64,000 nt of DNA from Arcobacter sp. CECT 8985 (GCF_004116495.1 NZ_PDKC01000003.1:1-64000); one strand, 5' to 3'. Counted from the first letter of the stretch, positions 1 through 10,604 are shown. Translations and numbers: made by a program. The notes: generated by a model from the letters alone, not told the origin.

Positions 1-410
1 TGCACCAGAATTTGAGAAATTAACTGTAGATGCTACAAAAGCTGAAATAAAAATTACAGATACAATAGATGAAGTAAAAGTAACAGTAACAGCAGATGGT
101 GATGTAAAAGAGAATGAAGCAGGAAACTTCAAAGTAAATGTAAGCCAAAAATTAGACCATGATTTAGAAGTAACATTAAGTGATGGCTCAAAAGTTACAA
201 TCAAAGCAGGAGAAACATCAGTAAATGTACCATTATCAGCACAAGGTGATGATGTATGGAAAGATGGAGAAACTGTAGAATTAGGTGCAACTTCAGCAAA
301 AGCATTGCCAAATACAGGTGAGACAAGTGCACCAGAATTTGAGAAATTAACTGTAGATGCTACAAAAGCTGAAATAAAAATTACAGATACAATAGATGAA
401 GTAAAAGTAA
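1..410 (+). repeat. Tandem Ig-like repeat, 83-bp exact core, 327-bp period
   Basis: Bases 1-83 recur without change at 328-410, an offset of 327 bp or 109 codons, inside the adhesin gene. The encoded unit begins APEFEKLTVDATKAEIKI. After the identical core the two units diverge. A third, shortened and diverged unit (FEKLTADTDTVTVKI) begins near 690. The array probably continues upstream of the window. Exact DNA identity limited to the 5' part of the unit suggests recent recombination or gene conversion between repeats. Confidence 0.9.
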
Positions 411-3400
411 GTTTACATGGAATAGATACAAATGAGGGAGAACCTACAGTAACATTTATCGCAAAACTTCCATATGAAGTAAGAGCAGAAGATCCTAAAG
501 TAGTAGTTCATACAAAATTAGGTGATATTACAATCGAACCAAAAGGTACAGTAATTGGAAAAGATCCTGATGGAAATGATATCTTATCAGATGGAAAAAC
601 AGGAAAAATAGAAGTATCAAATCCAAATACAGAAGACGTATATAGAGATGCAAGTACATTAGATAATGAAATTATAAGTGTGGAGGGTGGAAATTTTGAG
701 AAATTGACAGCAGATACAGATACAGTAACAGTAAAAATAGTGGATACTATAACTCCAGTTGATATTTCAATTGATGCTGTAGCAACTGCACCAAAAGTCA
801 TTGATGTTACAACTGTTAATCAGGAAGGAACAGGATTTAATACAACGGCTTATAATAGAGATGGAGAAGAAGTAGATGTTTATATCAAAGACAATCCTGC
901 CGGACTTGGTGTAGAAGGAACAGCCTGGTATACAAATGAATATAGTGAATTAGGACATGATGAAAGAATAGTATTTGATTTTACAAATGATGTAAATTCT
1001 TTAGATGTTTCGTTTGCATGGAGAAATAATCAAGAAACTGCACAAATGACTTTTTCAAATGATGGAAAACAAATAGGTTATGCTACAGTTTCAGGTGGTG
1101 GAACAGATACAGATGCATTTGTTAGATATTTTGACATGAATAACAATTTATTAAAAGAAGTTCCTGCACAAGGTGGATCAGATAGAATTGATTTAGCTTA
1201 TACATTTGAGTTTCCTGATGAAAATGGCGAGCCAATGGCATTTGACAATGTTGAATTTAGTGCTCCAAATCCTCAGGATGATTATTTAATTCACGAAATT
1301 TCATATACAGAAGTTATAGATCCTAAAATTGCGAATATTAGTACAACAGATGGACAAGTTACCTTTACTTTCCAAATAGACGAAGAATACCCACCTCAAG
1401 GGAAAGCAACTGCAATTGTTGAACTAAATGGTAAAGAGTATAATGTAGATTTAAATGCAACAGGTAGAGGAACATTGACTGTTGATGCAAAAGACTTTTC
1501 TGATTTATCAGATATAGATGTAAAAGTAAAAGAAGTAATTGGTGGAAATTATGAAAAAGTAAATTCTGCAAGTGAGTCTTTTGATTTAACTGGATCTTTT
1601 ATTGATGAATTTAGTTCAACTGATGATTCTATAACAATAAATGAAGACCAAACTTATATATTAAGCGCAACTGACTTTGGTGATTATACTGAAAGTGTAA
1701 AACAGTTCAAAATCACAGAAGTTCCAAGTGAAGGTACTTTATATTTAACTGTTCATAAAGGTGAAACAATACTTGATGCAAATGGTGATACTCATGTCGT
1801 AAAAACTGATACAAAAGTTGAAGTTAATGTCGGACAAGTTGTATCTTTAGCAAATGTTGCAGCTGGAAACTTAGTATATGTACCAAAAGAAGATAGTGAT
1901 AATGATGTAAAGTTTAAATTTCAAATTGGCGATGAAAATGGAAATTTCAATGAACATGAATATACAACAGGGATAGAAATAATAGCCGTTGCAGATGCGC
2001 CAAATGCAAGTATTGATGTTACAAAAGTTGAGTCTACAAGTGGTGAAAATAACCAAGGTGGAAATGGAAATGGAAATTCAAATTCTGATAGATTAGATGT
2101 ATTACAAGCAGCACATGAAGGTACAGGTAAAGATGGTAATTTAGATAGAAATTTTAATTATTCAGGAACAAATGATATCGTAAAAGATTATCAAAATGTA
2201 AATGCATCAAGCATAACTACAGATAAAGGGAATGACACATTAGAATTCCAAAGTTTAAATAATGGAAAAAATATCAACACTGGAGATGGTGACGATAAAG
2301 TAGTTGTTAATCAAAGTTCAAGTGCAAATATTAACTTGGGTGAAGGTAATAATACTTATACAGTTGCAGGAAGTTTAAATCAAGGTTCAACACAATCTGG
2401 TTCAGGTGATGATACATTTATTGTAAATCAAGGAACAAATCAAACTACTGTAAATTTAGGTGATGGGAATAATACTATAAGTGTTGGTGAATCATTAAAC
2501 ACAAGTAATGTGAGTACGGGTAGTGGAGATGATACTTTAATTGTCGGAAATAATAGTGATGGCAATACTATATCAACAGGGGCAGGTGATGATATTGTAC
2601 AATTTAATGGAAATGTACAAGATACAAAAGTTGATTTAGGAGATGGAAGTGATAATATCTACTTATCTTCAGATAGTGATGTAAACTTTAATATAAATAC
2701 AGTAATAGATGGAGGAAAAGGACAAGACACTCTTCACTTTTCGGGAAAAATGGAAGATTATAAAGTATCAGTTGGTGTTGACCAAGGAGAAGACCATTTA
2801 ATTAGCTGGGATGAATATGCTCAAATGAACAAAGACCCAGAAGGTTATGCAAATAAAGAGTTTACAATATATGAAGTTGATGGAAATGGTACTTTACAAG
2901 GATCTAAATTCGTTGTAAAAAATATCGAAAATGTTGTATTTGAATCAGATAAAGATAGTGGAACTATAGAAACAACTGAAGAATATAATATTGATTTTAG
3001 TGCTTCCTTAAATGATATTGATGGAAGTGAAAGCTTAACAGTTACAATTACAAATGTTCCAGAAGGTGCAGAGTTTACTTCTACAAATACATCTTACACA
3101 TTGACAAATAATGATGATGGAACATGGACTGTTAATTTACCAGAGGGTGCAAAAAATGTAAGTGATAGTATTACAATGACAGTTCCAAAAGGAACAGAAA
3201 ATATTGATTTAGGAATCACTGCAAGAGCTACAGAGACAAGAGATAATGATAATGGTCAAAATTATGCAGAAACTACAGATAGTGATGCATTAGTTTATGG
3301 TGAAGATGAGTCAAAAACTTTAGATTTTGAAGCAAATACTGTAAAAAGTGATGAAAATATTATCATTGTTTTAGATGTTTCTGGAAGTATGAATGATTAC

Positions 3401-5578
3401 GTGAGACTTGAAGATGGATCATGGACAACTAGATTAGCTCTTGCAAAAGATGCATTAGAAAATATGATAGATACTTATGAACAATACTCTAATGTTAAAG
3501 TAAATTTAACAAAATTTGCAAGAACTGCGGATGATTTAGATGGAGATGGTTCAGATAATGGATGGTATAGTCCAGAAGATGCATTAAATATCATCAATAA
3601 TATGAGTGCAGGTGGTAATACAAACTATGAAGATGCACTAGAAGAAACATATACAAACTATACACCTCCTTCAAATGGTGAAAAAGCTACTGTTTATTTT
3701 ATTTCAGATGGTAAACCAAATGTAGAAAATTATGATGGATTTGAGGAAGAATATGGAATACTAGATAGTAAGTATTTAGATAAATGGAAAGATTTCTTAG
3801 AAGATAATGCAAAAGAGTTAAATGTAATAGGTATAGGAAAAGGGATTACAGATAGTACATATTTAGATATGGTTGCACAAAATGTTGGTAATGTAAAAAC
3901 TAATGTAACAATTCTTGAAGATGAAAATGACCTTAAAGATAAACTTGTAGAAAATGTTTATGAAAAAGTTGAAGGTAATGTTCTTGATAATGTTACAGGT
4001 GGTGATGAGAGTATAACTATTGATTCAATTGAAGTTGATGGTGTTACACATACAATATCAGAATCCTCAAATAATATTCTTACTTTACAAACTAGTTCTG
4101 GTGGAGTATTAGAATTCAACTTTGAAACAGGAGATTATTCATTTGGTGGATTACGAAACAATATAGTTGAAGAAAGTGAAAGCTTTACAATAAATGTAAG
4201 TGATGTAGATGGAGATGCTACTAGCTTTGATGTTAATATTGATATTACAAATACTGTTGATACTGTTGCTAGTGCACCTACATTAAGCTTTAGCATAGAA
4301 GCTAATGGATCACAAGAAATTGAGCATGATTATAATTATACTAGGGATGATTATGATCATTCGCAAAATTTTACTGATGCAGATGATTATATAAATATTA
4401 AAGATGATGTAGACAGTGATTTAAATACAAGTGGTGGAAATGATGTAGTTAAAGTTGGAGATAATGTACATTATGGAAATAATATTAATTTAGGTGATGG
4501 GGATGATTTTATAACTATTGGGGATAGCATAAATGATTATCGTGGACTTTTTGGCTATTCTACTGCAAAAGTAGATGGAGGAGAAGGAAATGATTCTATC
4601 TATCTAAAAGGTTATACTGTTTCTCAGTATAAAAATAATTATGATAATATTCAAGATAAAATCTCAAATTTTGAAAATATCAAATGTAGTGATGGAGTAG
4701 TTAAAGGAGATTCTAGTGTATTTAATACTTCACCTTTATCTTCAACAGTATATAGTTATACAATTACATTAGCTGCAGCATTAGTGGATCTTGATGGAAG
4801 TGAAACATTATCTAAAGTTACAGTAGATAATATTCCTGATACTGTAACTTCTATAAAAGATAGTTCAGGGGTAGAATATAATGTAACTGGTGGAGTAGTA
4901 GAATTACCTGTTGAAAGTGGAAAAGAAGAAGAATTTACTTTTATTTCAAATGAAAAATTAGATTCAACTGATATTAATTCAATGAAAGCAAGTGTAACTT
5001 CAACAGAATCAGAAAGTGATGATACAAACACTGTAACAACAACTGCAAAATTAGAGGTTGATGTAGATGAATCAAATCATATGACAGGAACTGATGCAGA
5101 TGAAAAATTTGATTCACATGGAAGCCATGCAACAATTGATGCAGGAAAAGGTGACGATGAAATTGTATTCCATGCAGGAGATAAAGTTGATGGTGGAGAG
5201 GGTGAAGATACATTATTAATTTTAGATGATGATGAAAGTATAGATATTTCTGGTATTAATACAATTCAAGCAAGTACAGATCTATCACAAGTTCATAATA
5301 TTGAAGCTATTGATTTATCAAATGATATAAAAGATAATTTAGTTATTGATGAAGAGGATGTAAAAAACCTAACAGATAATGAAAATGTTCTTAAAATCTT
5401 TGGTGATGATAGTGGAGATAGAGTTACTTTAGAAGGTGGAAGTGATAATTGGACATCTGGTGGTCAAGTTACAGATGATGATGGGAATACATTTAATGTA
5501 TTTGAAGGTACAGCTTCTGGAACATCAAATATCAAAATACTAATTGATTCTGATGTTTCTGTTGATCCTGATATTTAA
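2..5578 (+). CDS. Giant type I-secreted RTX/VWA adhesin, 5' end outside window
   Basis: This is the C-terminal part (about 1858 residues) of a very large surface or secreted protein. The frame is open from base 2, so the ATG at 305 is internal and not a start. In order it has Ig-like repeats of about 109 residues (2-700), a beta-sandwich-like stretch (about 790-1350), a cadherin-like segment (1630-2020), Gly/Asp-rich RTX-like repeats (2276-2696), a von Willebrand A domain (about 3340-3960) with the MIDAS motif DVSGS at 3374, a second short RTX block (4430-4600), and a C-terminal region with GKGDDE and GGEGEDTL motifs typical of type I secretion substrates. Composition is acidic with almost no Cys. 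LapA/RTX adhesins use such domains for calcium-dependent surface attachment; that role here is inferred. No secretion (TolC/HlyB/HlyD-like) genes lie downstream in this window, so they must be upstream or elsewhere. A transcription terminator follows the stop directly. Confidence 0.85.
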   Translation, partial: APEFEKLTVDATKAEIKITDTIDEVKVTVTADGDVKENEAGNFKVNVSQKLDHDLEVTLSDGSKVTIKAGETSVNVPLSAQGDDVWKDGETVELGATSAKALPNTGETSAPEFEKLTVDATKAEIKITDTIDEVKVSLHGIDTNEGEPTVTFIAKLPYEVRAEDPKVVVHTKLGDITIEPKGTVIGKDPDGNDILSDGKTGKIEVSNPNTEDVYRDASTLDNEIISVEGGNFEKLTADTDTVTVKIVDTITPVDISIDAVATAPKVIDVTTVNQEGTGFNTTAYNRDGEEVDVYIKDNPAGLGVEGTAWYTNEYSELGHDERIVFDFTNDVNSLDVSFAWRNNQETAQMTFSNDGKQIGYATVSGGGTDTDAFVRYFDMNNNLLKEVPAQGGSDRIDLAYTFEFPDENGEPMAFDNVEFSAPNPQDDYLIHEISYTEVIDPKIANISTTDGQVTFTFQIDEEYPPQGKATAIVELNGKEYNVDLNATGRGTLTVDAKDFSDLSDIDVKVKEVIGGNYEKVNSASESFDLTGSFIDEFSSTDDSITINEDQTYILSATDFGDYTESVKQFKITEVPSEGTLYLTVHKGETILDANGDTHVVKTDTKVEVNVGQVVSLANVAAGNLVYVPKEDSDNDVKFKFQIGDENGNFNEHEYTTGIEIIAVADAPNASIDVTKVESTSGENNQGGNGNGNSNSDRLDVLQAAHEGTGKDGNLDRNFNYSGTNDIVKDYQNVNASSITTDKGNDTLEFQSLNNGKNINTGDGDDKVVVNQSSSANINLGEGNNTYTVAGSLNQGSTQSGSGDDTFIVNQGTNQTTVNLGDGNNTISVGESLNTSNVSTGSGDDTLIVGNNSDGNTISTGAGDDIVQFNGNVQDTKVDLGDGSDNIYLSSDSDVNFNINTVIDGGKGQDTLHFSGKMEDYKVSVGVDQGEDHLISWDEYAQMNKDPEGYANKEFTIYEVDGNGTLQGSKFVVKNIENVVFESDKDSGTIETTEEYNIDFSASLNDIDGSESLTVTITNVPEGAEFTSTNTSYTLTNNDDGTWTVNLPEGAKNVSDSITMTVPKGTENIDLGITARATETRDNDNGQNYAETTDSDALVYGEDESKTLDFEANTVKSDENIIIVLDVSGSMNDYVRLEDGSWTTRLALAKDALENMIDTYEQYSNVKVNLTKFARTADDLDGDGSDNGWYSPEDALNIINNMSAGGNTNYEDALEETYTNYTPPSNGEKATVYFISDGKPNVENYDGFEEEYGILDSKYLDKWKDFLEDNAKELNVIGIGKGITDSTYLDMVAQNVGNVKTNVTILEDENDLKDKLVENVYEKVEGNVLDNVTGGDESITIDSIEVDGVTHTISESSNNILTLQTSSGGVLEFNFETGDYSFGGLRNNIVEESESFTINVSDVDGDATSFDVNIDITNTVDTVASAPTLSFSIEANGSQEIEHDYNYTRDDYDHSQNFTDADDYINIKDDVDSDLNTSGGNDVVKVGDNVHYGNNINLGDGDDFITIGDSINDYRGLFGYSTAKVDGGEGNDSIYLKGYTVSQYKNNYDNIQDKISNFENIKCSDGVVKGDSSVFNTSPLSSTVYSYTITLAAALVDLDGSETLSKVTVDNIPDTVTSIKDSSGVEYNVTGGVVELPVESGKEEEFTFISNEKLDSTDINSMKASVTSTESESDDTNTVTTTAKLEVDVDESNHMTGTDADEKFDSHGSHATIDAGKGDDEIVFHAGDKVDGGEGEDTLLILDDDESIDISGINTIQASTDLSQVHNIEAIDLSNDIKDNLVIDEEDVKNLTDNENVLKIFGDDSGDRVTLEGGSDNWTSGGQVTDDDGNTFNVFEGTASGTSNIKILIDSDVSVDPDI
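2276..2696 (+). repeat. RTX-like repeats with ~20-residue period
   Basis: About seven consecutive units of 19-21 residues, each starting with a GxGDD/GxGNN type turn (GDGDDKVVV, GEGNNTYTV, GSGDDTFIV, GDGNNTISV, GSGDDTLIV, GAGDDIVQF, GDGSDNIYL), are followed by a Ser/Thr/Asn-rich half. Canonical RTX repeats have a 9-residue period; here each glycine-rich calcium turn seems to alternate with a second turn without acidic ligands. A beta-roll or beta-solenoid is expected. Confidence 0.75.
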
Positions 5579-5602
5579 AAAGAGAAGTTTCACTTCTCTT
5601 TT
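5578..5602 (+). terminator. Rho-independent terminator after the adhesin gene
   Basis: An 11-bp perfect stem (AAAAGAGAAGT with its complement) encloses a TTC loop and ends in TTTT. It overlaps the adhesin stop codon and should separate it from tkt. Confidence 0.8.
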
Positions 5603-5644
5603 GACTCTTTTTAATCTTTCATATTTTTTTTAAACCTTTTTAGA

Positions 5645-5650
5645 TATAAT
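5645..5650 (+). promoter_or_regulatory. -10 box of tkt promoter
   Basis: A perfect TATAAT preceded by an A/T-rich tract stands 42 bases before the tkt start. No good -35 box is visible, which is usual for Campylobacterota sigma-70 promoters. Confidence 0.6.
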
Positions 5651-5691
5651 CGCCTTAATTTTAAATTTAACTTTAACAAGATAGGAAAATT

Positions 5692-7602
5692 ATGTCTAAA
5701 GAATTACTTCAAAAACAGGCTAATACAATTAGATTTTTAGCTGCTGATATGGTTCAACAAGCAAATTCAGGACACCCAGGTGCACCAATGGGATTGGCTG
5801 ATATTGCAACAGTTTTAAGTTCTCACTTAAATATTAATCCTTCAAATGACAAATGGCTAAATAGAGATAGATTAGTATTTAGTGGAGGTCATGCTACTGG
5901 ATTAGTGTATTCATTACTTCATTTATGGGGATTTGATGTTAGTTTATCTGATATGAAAAACTTCAGACAACATAACTCAAAAACACCAGGACATCCAGAG
6001 TATGGTCATACTCATGGGATTGAGATTACAACTGGACCTTTAGGACAAGGAATCGCAAATTCTGTTGGTTTTTCAATGGCTTCAAAATATGCACAAAATC
6101 TTTTGGGAGATGACGTAATAAATCATAAAGTTTACTGTTTATGTGGTGATGGTGATTTACAAGAGGGTATTTCTTATGAAGCTTGTGCAACAGCAGGACA
6201 TTTAAACTTAGATAATTTAGTAATTATTTATGATTCAAACTCAATTACAATTGAAGGTGATACATCAATTGCATGGAGTGAAAATGTTAAGAAAAGATTT
6301 GATGCAATCAATTTTGAAGTAATAGAAATTGATGGGCATAATTTTTCACAAATTGATAATGCATTAATAAAAGCAAAAGAAGCTACAAAGCCTGTACTTA
6401 TTATTGCAAAAACTGCAATAGGAAAAGGTGCAGCTACACTTGAAGGAAGTCACCATACGCATGGGGCACCTTTAGGTGAAGATGAGATTAGAGCTTCTAA
6501 AAAGAATGCAGGATTTGATCCAGATGAAAAATTTGTTGTTCCTTATGATATCAAAGGTGCATTTGATAAATTAATTAAAGGTGCAGAAGCTGAAAGTGCA
6601 TGGAAAGAATCTTTAAGTGATGAAGTAAAATCAAAAATTGAAAAACTTCAAAATCCTGATTTTGATGCAATTGAGTATCCTGATTTTTCTGATGTTGAAA
6701 GTATTGCTACAAGAGGTTCTAATCATAAAATATTAAATGCAATTGCAAAAGCAGTTCCTGGCTTTTTAGGTGGAAGTGCAGATTTAGCTCCATCAAATAA
6801 AACTGAACTTTCAAATATGGGTGATTTCCCTAATGGAAGAAATATTCACTTTGGTATTAAAGAACATGCAATGGCAGCAATGACAAATGCAATGAATTTA
6901 TATGGATTATTTAGAGTATTTAGTGCAACATTTTTTGTTTTCTCTGATTATTTAAAACCAAGTGCAAGAATTGCAGCACTTGCTTCAATTCCTCAACATT
7001 TTGTTTGGACACATGATTCTATTGGTGTTGGAGAAGATGGACCAACTCACCAACCAATTGAACATTTATCTCAATTTAGAGCATTACCAAACTTTTATGT
7101 ATTTAGACCAGCAGATGCAACTGAAAATGTTGATTCTTGGAAAACTGCTTTTAAATTAAGTGCTCCAACTGCATTTGTTTGTTCTAGACAAAATTTAGAA
7201 GTATTAAAAGATGAAAAAGCATTTGGTGAAGTATCAAATGGTGGGTATTTATTAAAACAAAGAGAAAATGCAACAGTTACAATTATGGCAAGTGGTAGTG
7301 AAGTTATGTTAGCTCTTAAAACTGCTTGTGCTTTAGAAAAAGATGGAATAATTGCAAATGTTGTTTCTGTTCCTTGTTTTGATCTATTTATAGAACAAGA
7401 TAAAGAGTATATTTCTAAAGTTATTGATAATAATACAAAAGTATTTGCTGTTGAAGCGGCAAGAGGATTAGAATACTATAGATTTGCAGATGTTGTTTAT
7501 GGTATGGATACTTTTGGAGCAAGTGCACCAGCAAATGAACTATTTGAAGAGTTTGGTTTTACAGTTGACTCTTTAAAAACTAAAATTAAAAACGATCTAT
7601 AA
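5692..7602 (+). CDS. tkt: Transketolase
   Basis: This cytoplasmic enzyme moves two-carbon ketol units between sugar phosphates in the non-oxidative pentose phosphate pathway and needs thiamine diphosphate and a divalent metal. The 636-residue length is normal for the family. SGHPGAPMG lies near residues 26-34, the cofactor motif GDGDLQEG near 151, and EDGPTHQP near 448 in the pyrimidine domain. An SD-like GATAGGAAA stands before the ATG. It is transcribed alone, between two terminators. Transaldolase, its pathway partner, is 51 kb away at 58420. Confidence 0.97.
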   Translation: MSKELLQKQANTIRFLAADMVQQANSGHPGAPMGLADIATVLSSHLNINPSNDKWLNRDRLVFSGGHATGLVYSLLHLWGFDVSLSDMKNFRQHNSKTPGHPEYGHTHGIEITTGPLGQGIANSVGFSMASKYAQNLLGDDVINHKVYCLCGDGDLQEGISYEACATAGHLNLDNLVIIYDSNSITIEGDTSIAWSENVKKRFDAINFEVIEIDGHNFSQIDNALIKAKEATKPVLIIAKTAIGKGAATLEGSHHTHGAPLGEDEIRASKKNAGFDPDEKFVVPYDIKGAFDKLIKGAEAESAWKESLSDEVKSKIEKLQNPDFDAIEYPDFSDVESIATRGSNHKILNAIAKAVPGFLGGSADLAPSNKTELSNMGDFPNGRNIHFGIKEHAMAAMTNAMNLYGLFRVFSATFFVFSDYLKPSARIAALASIPQHFVWTHDSIGVGEDGPTHQPIEHLSQFRALPNFYVFRPADATENVDSWKTAFKLSAPTAFVCSRQNLEVLKDEKAFGEVSNGGYLLKQRENATVTIMASGSEVMLALKTACALEKDGIIANVVSVPCFDLFIEQDKEYISKVIDNNTKVFAVEAARGLEYYRFADVVYGMDTFGASAPANELFEEFGFTVDSLKTKIKNDL

Positions 7603-7603
7603 T

Positions 7604-7631
7604 ATTAGTAAAGCAATTATGCTTTACTAAT
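7604..7631 (+). terminator. Terminator after tkt
   Basis: A 12-bp perfect stem (ATTAGTAAAGCA and its complement) with an ATTA loop starts right after the tkt stop. The downstream tract is A/T-rich with TTTT at 7638 rather than an immediate U-run, so strength is uncertain. Confidence 0.6.
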
Positions 7632-7779
7632 AAATAATTTTCAAACTACACTTAAACAATAAAAAATCTAAAAAAAGTCACGTTAATATCTTAAATATAA
7701 ATAAATTAAAAATATTATAATAAAAATTTCAAAAAAAAACTCTATTTTGTATAAAAAGTACCTTTTATGTCATATTTTT

Positions 7780-7821
7780 CTTATAAAATTACTTAATTAG
7801 AAAACATAAGTATTTTATAAG
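7780..7821 (+). promoter_or_regulatory. Inverted repeat in the frdCAB leader
   Basis: CTTATAAAAT (7780-7789) pairs with ATTTTATAAG (7812-7821), and ACTTA/TAAGT extend the stem inward after a one-base bulge, giving 15 pairs around an 11-base loop. It ends eight bases before the GGAGGT ribosome site of frdC. It could be an RNA leader stem or an operator; part of the left arm also resembles a -10 box. The function is not known. Confidence 0.45.
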
Positions 7822-7839
7822 ATTACATGGAGGTAATTT

Positions 7840-8610
7840 ATGGAAAATGTTATTGAAGCATACACTGGGGTTACACCTCAGGGAAAAAAGAGTAGAACAC
7901 CTGCTAAATTAGATATTATGCTAACTGCATCAGGTGTTATCCTAGCATTATTTATGATTGGACATATGTTATTTGTTTCAACAATTTTGTTAGGTAAGGA
8001 TGTAATGTATACTGTTACAAAAATGTTTGAACTTGAGTTCTTATTTGAAGGTGGAATACCTGCTGTTGTAAGTGTAATTGTATTAGCTATTACAATTATA
8101 TTTATAGTACATGCAATTTTAGGAGCTAGAAAATTTCCAACTAGTTACAGAGCATATATTAGAATTAGAGAACATTCTAAAATGATGCATCATAAAGATA
8201 CTTCAATGTGGATGTTTCAATGGATTAGTGGTTTAATTATGATGTTTGCTGGATTAGTACACTTATTTATTATGTTTACTCAACCACAAAATATTGGACC
8301 ATTTGGATCTGCATATAGAGTTGTTGAAAATCATATGTGGTTACTTTATATTGTATTATTAATCTGTGTTGAAATTCATGGTTCTGTTGGACTTTACAGA
8401 GCTGCTATGAAATGGGGATGGTTTGATGGTGAAAATCCAAAACAAACAAGAGCAAATTTAATGAAAATGAAAAAAATCTTAAGTTATGTATTTATGACAT
8501 TAGGTGTTGTTACATTAGCTGCTTATATTAAAATTGGATTAGATCATAATATCGCACCAGGTGAAAAATATCAACCAAATACAAATACTATAGAAATATT
8601 AAAAGATTAA
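7840..8610 (+). CDS. frdC: Fumarate reductase, di-haem cytochrome b subunit FrdC
   Basis: This is the membrane anchor of the quinol:fumarate reductase. It carries electrons from menaquinol through two b-type haems to FrdB. The 256-residue protein has five predicted membrane helices (about residues 27-50, 74-97, 125-147, 165-185, 212-230). Conserved His residues lie in or near them (GHMLF, VHAIL, MHHKD, VHLFI, VEIHG) and are candidate haem ligands, as in Wolinella FrdC. A strong GGAGGT SD precedes the start. It is the first gene of frdCAB, 11 bases ahead of frdA, the order usual in Campylobacterota. Confidence 0.96.
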   Translation: MENVIEAYTGVTPQGKKSRTPAKLDIMLTASGVILALFMIGHMLFVSTILLGKDVMYTVTKMFELEFLFEGGIPAVVSVIVLAITIIFIVHAILGARKFPTSYRAYIRIREHSKMMHHKDTSMWMFQWISGLIMMFAGLVHLFIMFTQPQNIGPFGSAYRVVENHMWLLYIVLLICVEIHGSVGLYRAAMKWGWFDGENPKQTRANLMKMKKILSYVFMTLGVVTLAAYIKIGLDHNIAPGEKYQPNTNTIEILKD

Positions 8611-8621
8611 AAGGTTTTATT

Positions 8622-10604
8622 ATGAAGATTAAATATTGTGATGCATTAGTAATTGGTGGTGGATTAGCTGGTTTAAGAGCAGCAGTTGCCGCAGCGGATA
8701 AAGGTTTAAGTACAACAGTATTAAGTTTAGTTCCAGTAAAAAGATCACACAGTGCTGCTGCACAAGGTGGTATGCAAGCTTCATTAGGTAATGCAAAAAT
8801 GTCTGAAGGTGATAATGAAGATGTACACTTTGCAGATACAGTAAAAGGTTCTGACTGGGGATGTGATCAAGAAGTTGCAAGAATGTTTGTTACAACTGCA
8901 CCAAAAGCAATTAGAGAATTAGCTAGTTGGGGTGTGCCTTGGACAAGAATTAGAAAAGGTAATCACGAAGCTGTAATTAATACTAAAAAAACAAACATTT
9001 ATGAAGATGAAAATAAACATGGTTTAATTACATCAAGAGACTTTGGTGGTACAAAAAAATGGAGAACATGTTACACAGCTGATGCAACTGGACATACTAT
9101 GTTATTTGCTGTTGCAAATGAAGCTTTAAAAAATAATGTTAATATTGAAGATAGAAAAGAAGCAATTAGTCTTATTCATAAAGATAATAGATGTTATGGA
9201 GCAATTGTAAGAGATTTAATTACAGGTGATATTGTTGCATATGTTTCTAAAGGTACATGTATTGCTACTGGTGGATATGGAAGAATTTATGAAATTACAA
9301 CAAATGCAGTAATTTGTGAAGGTATTGGTACTGCAATCGCTCTTGAAACTGGTGTTGCAAAACTTGGTAATATGGAAGCAGTACAATTTCACCCAACTCC
9401 ACTTTTCCCATCTGGTATTTTATTAACAGAAGGTTGTAGAGGTGATGGTGGTGTTCTAAGAGATGTTGATGGTTATAGATTTATGCCAGATTATGAACCA
9501 GAGAAAAAAGACCTTGCATCAAGAGATGTTGTTTCAAGAAGAATGATGGAACATATTAGAAAAGGTAAAGGTGTTGATTCTCCATATGGTAAACACTTAT
9601 GGTTAGATATCTCTATTTTAGGAAGAGCACATATTGAAAGAAACCTAAGAGACGTACAAGAAATTTGTGAATATTTTGCAGGTATTGATCCAGCTGATGA
9701 AGGTGCAAAAGGTTGGGCTCCAGTTCACCCAATGCAACACTACTCAATGGGTGGTATTAGAACAAAACCAACTGGTGAATCTCCAACATTAAAAGGTCTA
9801 TTCTCTTGTGGTGAAGCAGCTTGTTGGGATATGCATGGATTTAATAGACTTGGAGGAAACTCAGTTTCTGAAACTGTTGTTGCAGGTATGATTGTAGGTA
9901 ACTACTTTGCAGATTTCTGTAAAGACAATGAAATTGAAATAGAAACAAAATATATTGAAAAATTTGTTGATGAAAAAGAAGCATATATTCAAGAATTAAT
10001 TACTAGAAATGGTAATGAAGATGTTTTCAAAATTAAAAACAGAATGAAAAAAATTATGCAAGATTATGTTGGTATCTTTAGAGATGGACAAGGATTAGAA
10101 AAAGCTGTAAATGAATTAGAAGATTTATATAAAAGATCAAAAAATATTTCAATTACAAATAAACAACTTACAGCAAATCCAGAACTTGAAGAAGCATATA
10201 GAGTTCCAATGATGTTAAAAGTAGCACTATGTGTTGCTAAAGGTGCAGCAGATAGAACAGAATCAAGAGGTGCTCATACAAGAGAAGATTATCCAAAAAG
10301 AGATGATGCTAATTGGTTAAAAAGAACTCTTACTTCTTGGAAAGAGGGTGATACAATGCCAACTGTTGAGTATGAAGATCTTGATATCATGAAAATGGAA
10401 ATCCCACCTGCATTTAGAGGTTATGGTGCAAAAGGTATGATTATAGAACATCCAGATTCTGCAAAAAGACAAGCAGAAGTTGATGACTTAACAGAAAAAT
10501 TAGAAGCAGAAGGTAAAGACAGATATGAGATTCAAGATGCATTAATGCCTTTCCCTCTACAAGATGAATATAAAAGAAAAAATATTAGATTAGGAGTTAA
10601 CTAA
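8622..10604 (+). CDS. frdA: Fumarate reductase flavoprotein subunit FrdA
   Basis: The catalytic subunit reduces fumarate to succinate on covalently bound FAD at the cytoplasmic face of the membrane. The 660-residue protein begins with a dinucleotide-binding GGGLAGL motif (about residues 12-18). The flavin-attachment region [10 protein letters not shown] follows near 41-50, and the substrate and active-site stretch HPTPLFPSG and TEGCRGDGG is near 258-276. FNRLGGNS near 408 belongs to the FAD fold. The length matches Wolinella and Campylobacter FrdA. It overlaps frdB by one base, so the two are probably translationally coupled. Confidence 0.97.
   Translation: MKIKYCDALVIGGGLAGLRAAVAAADKGLSTTVLSLVPVKRSHSAAAQGGMQASLGNAKMSEGDNEDVHFADTVKGSDWGCDQEVARMFVTTAPKAIRELASWGVPWTRIRKGNHEAVINTKKTNIYEDENKHGLITSRDFGGTKKWRTCYTADATGHTMLFAVANEALKNNVNIEDRKEAISLIHKDNRCYGAIVRDLITGDIVAYVSKGTCIATGGYGRIYEITTNAVICEGIGTAIALETGVAKLGNMEAVQFHPTPLFPSGILLTEGCRGDGGVLRDVDGYRFMPDYEPEKKDLASRDVVSRRMMEHIRKGKGVDSPYGKHLWLDISILGRAHIERNLRDVQEICEYFAGIDPADEGAKGWAPVHPMQHYSMGGIRTKPTGESPTLKGLFSCGEAACWDMHGFNRLGGNSVSETVVAGMIVGNYFADFCKDNEIEIETKYIEKFVDEKEAYIQELITRNGNEDVFKIKNRMKKIMQDYVGIFRDGQGLEKAVNELEDLYKRSKNISITNKQLTANPELEEAYRVPMMLKVALCVAKGAADRTESRGAHTREDYPKRDDANWLKRTLTSWKEGDTMPTVEYEDLDIMKMEIPPAFRGYGAKGMIIEHPDSAKRQAEVDDLTEKLEAEGKDRYEIQDALMPFPLQDEYKRKNIRLGVN

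Noticed and set aside
305-307. ATG as start of the large adhesin gene
   Set aside because: The frame is open from base 2 and codes for a repeat unit identical at its start to the next one, so the ATG is internal.
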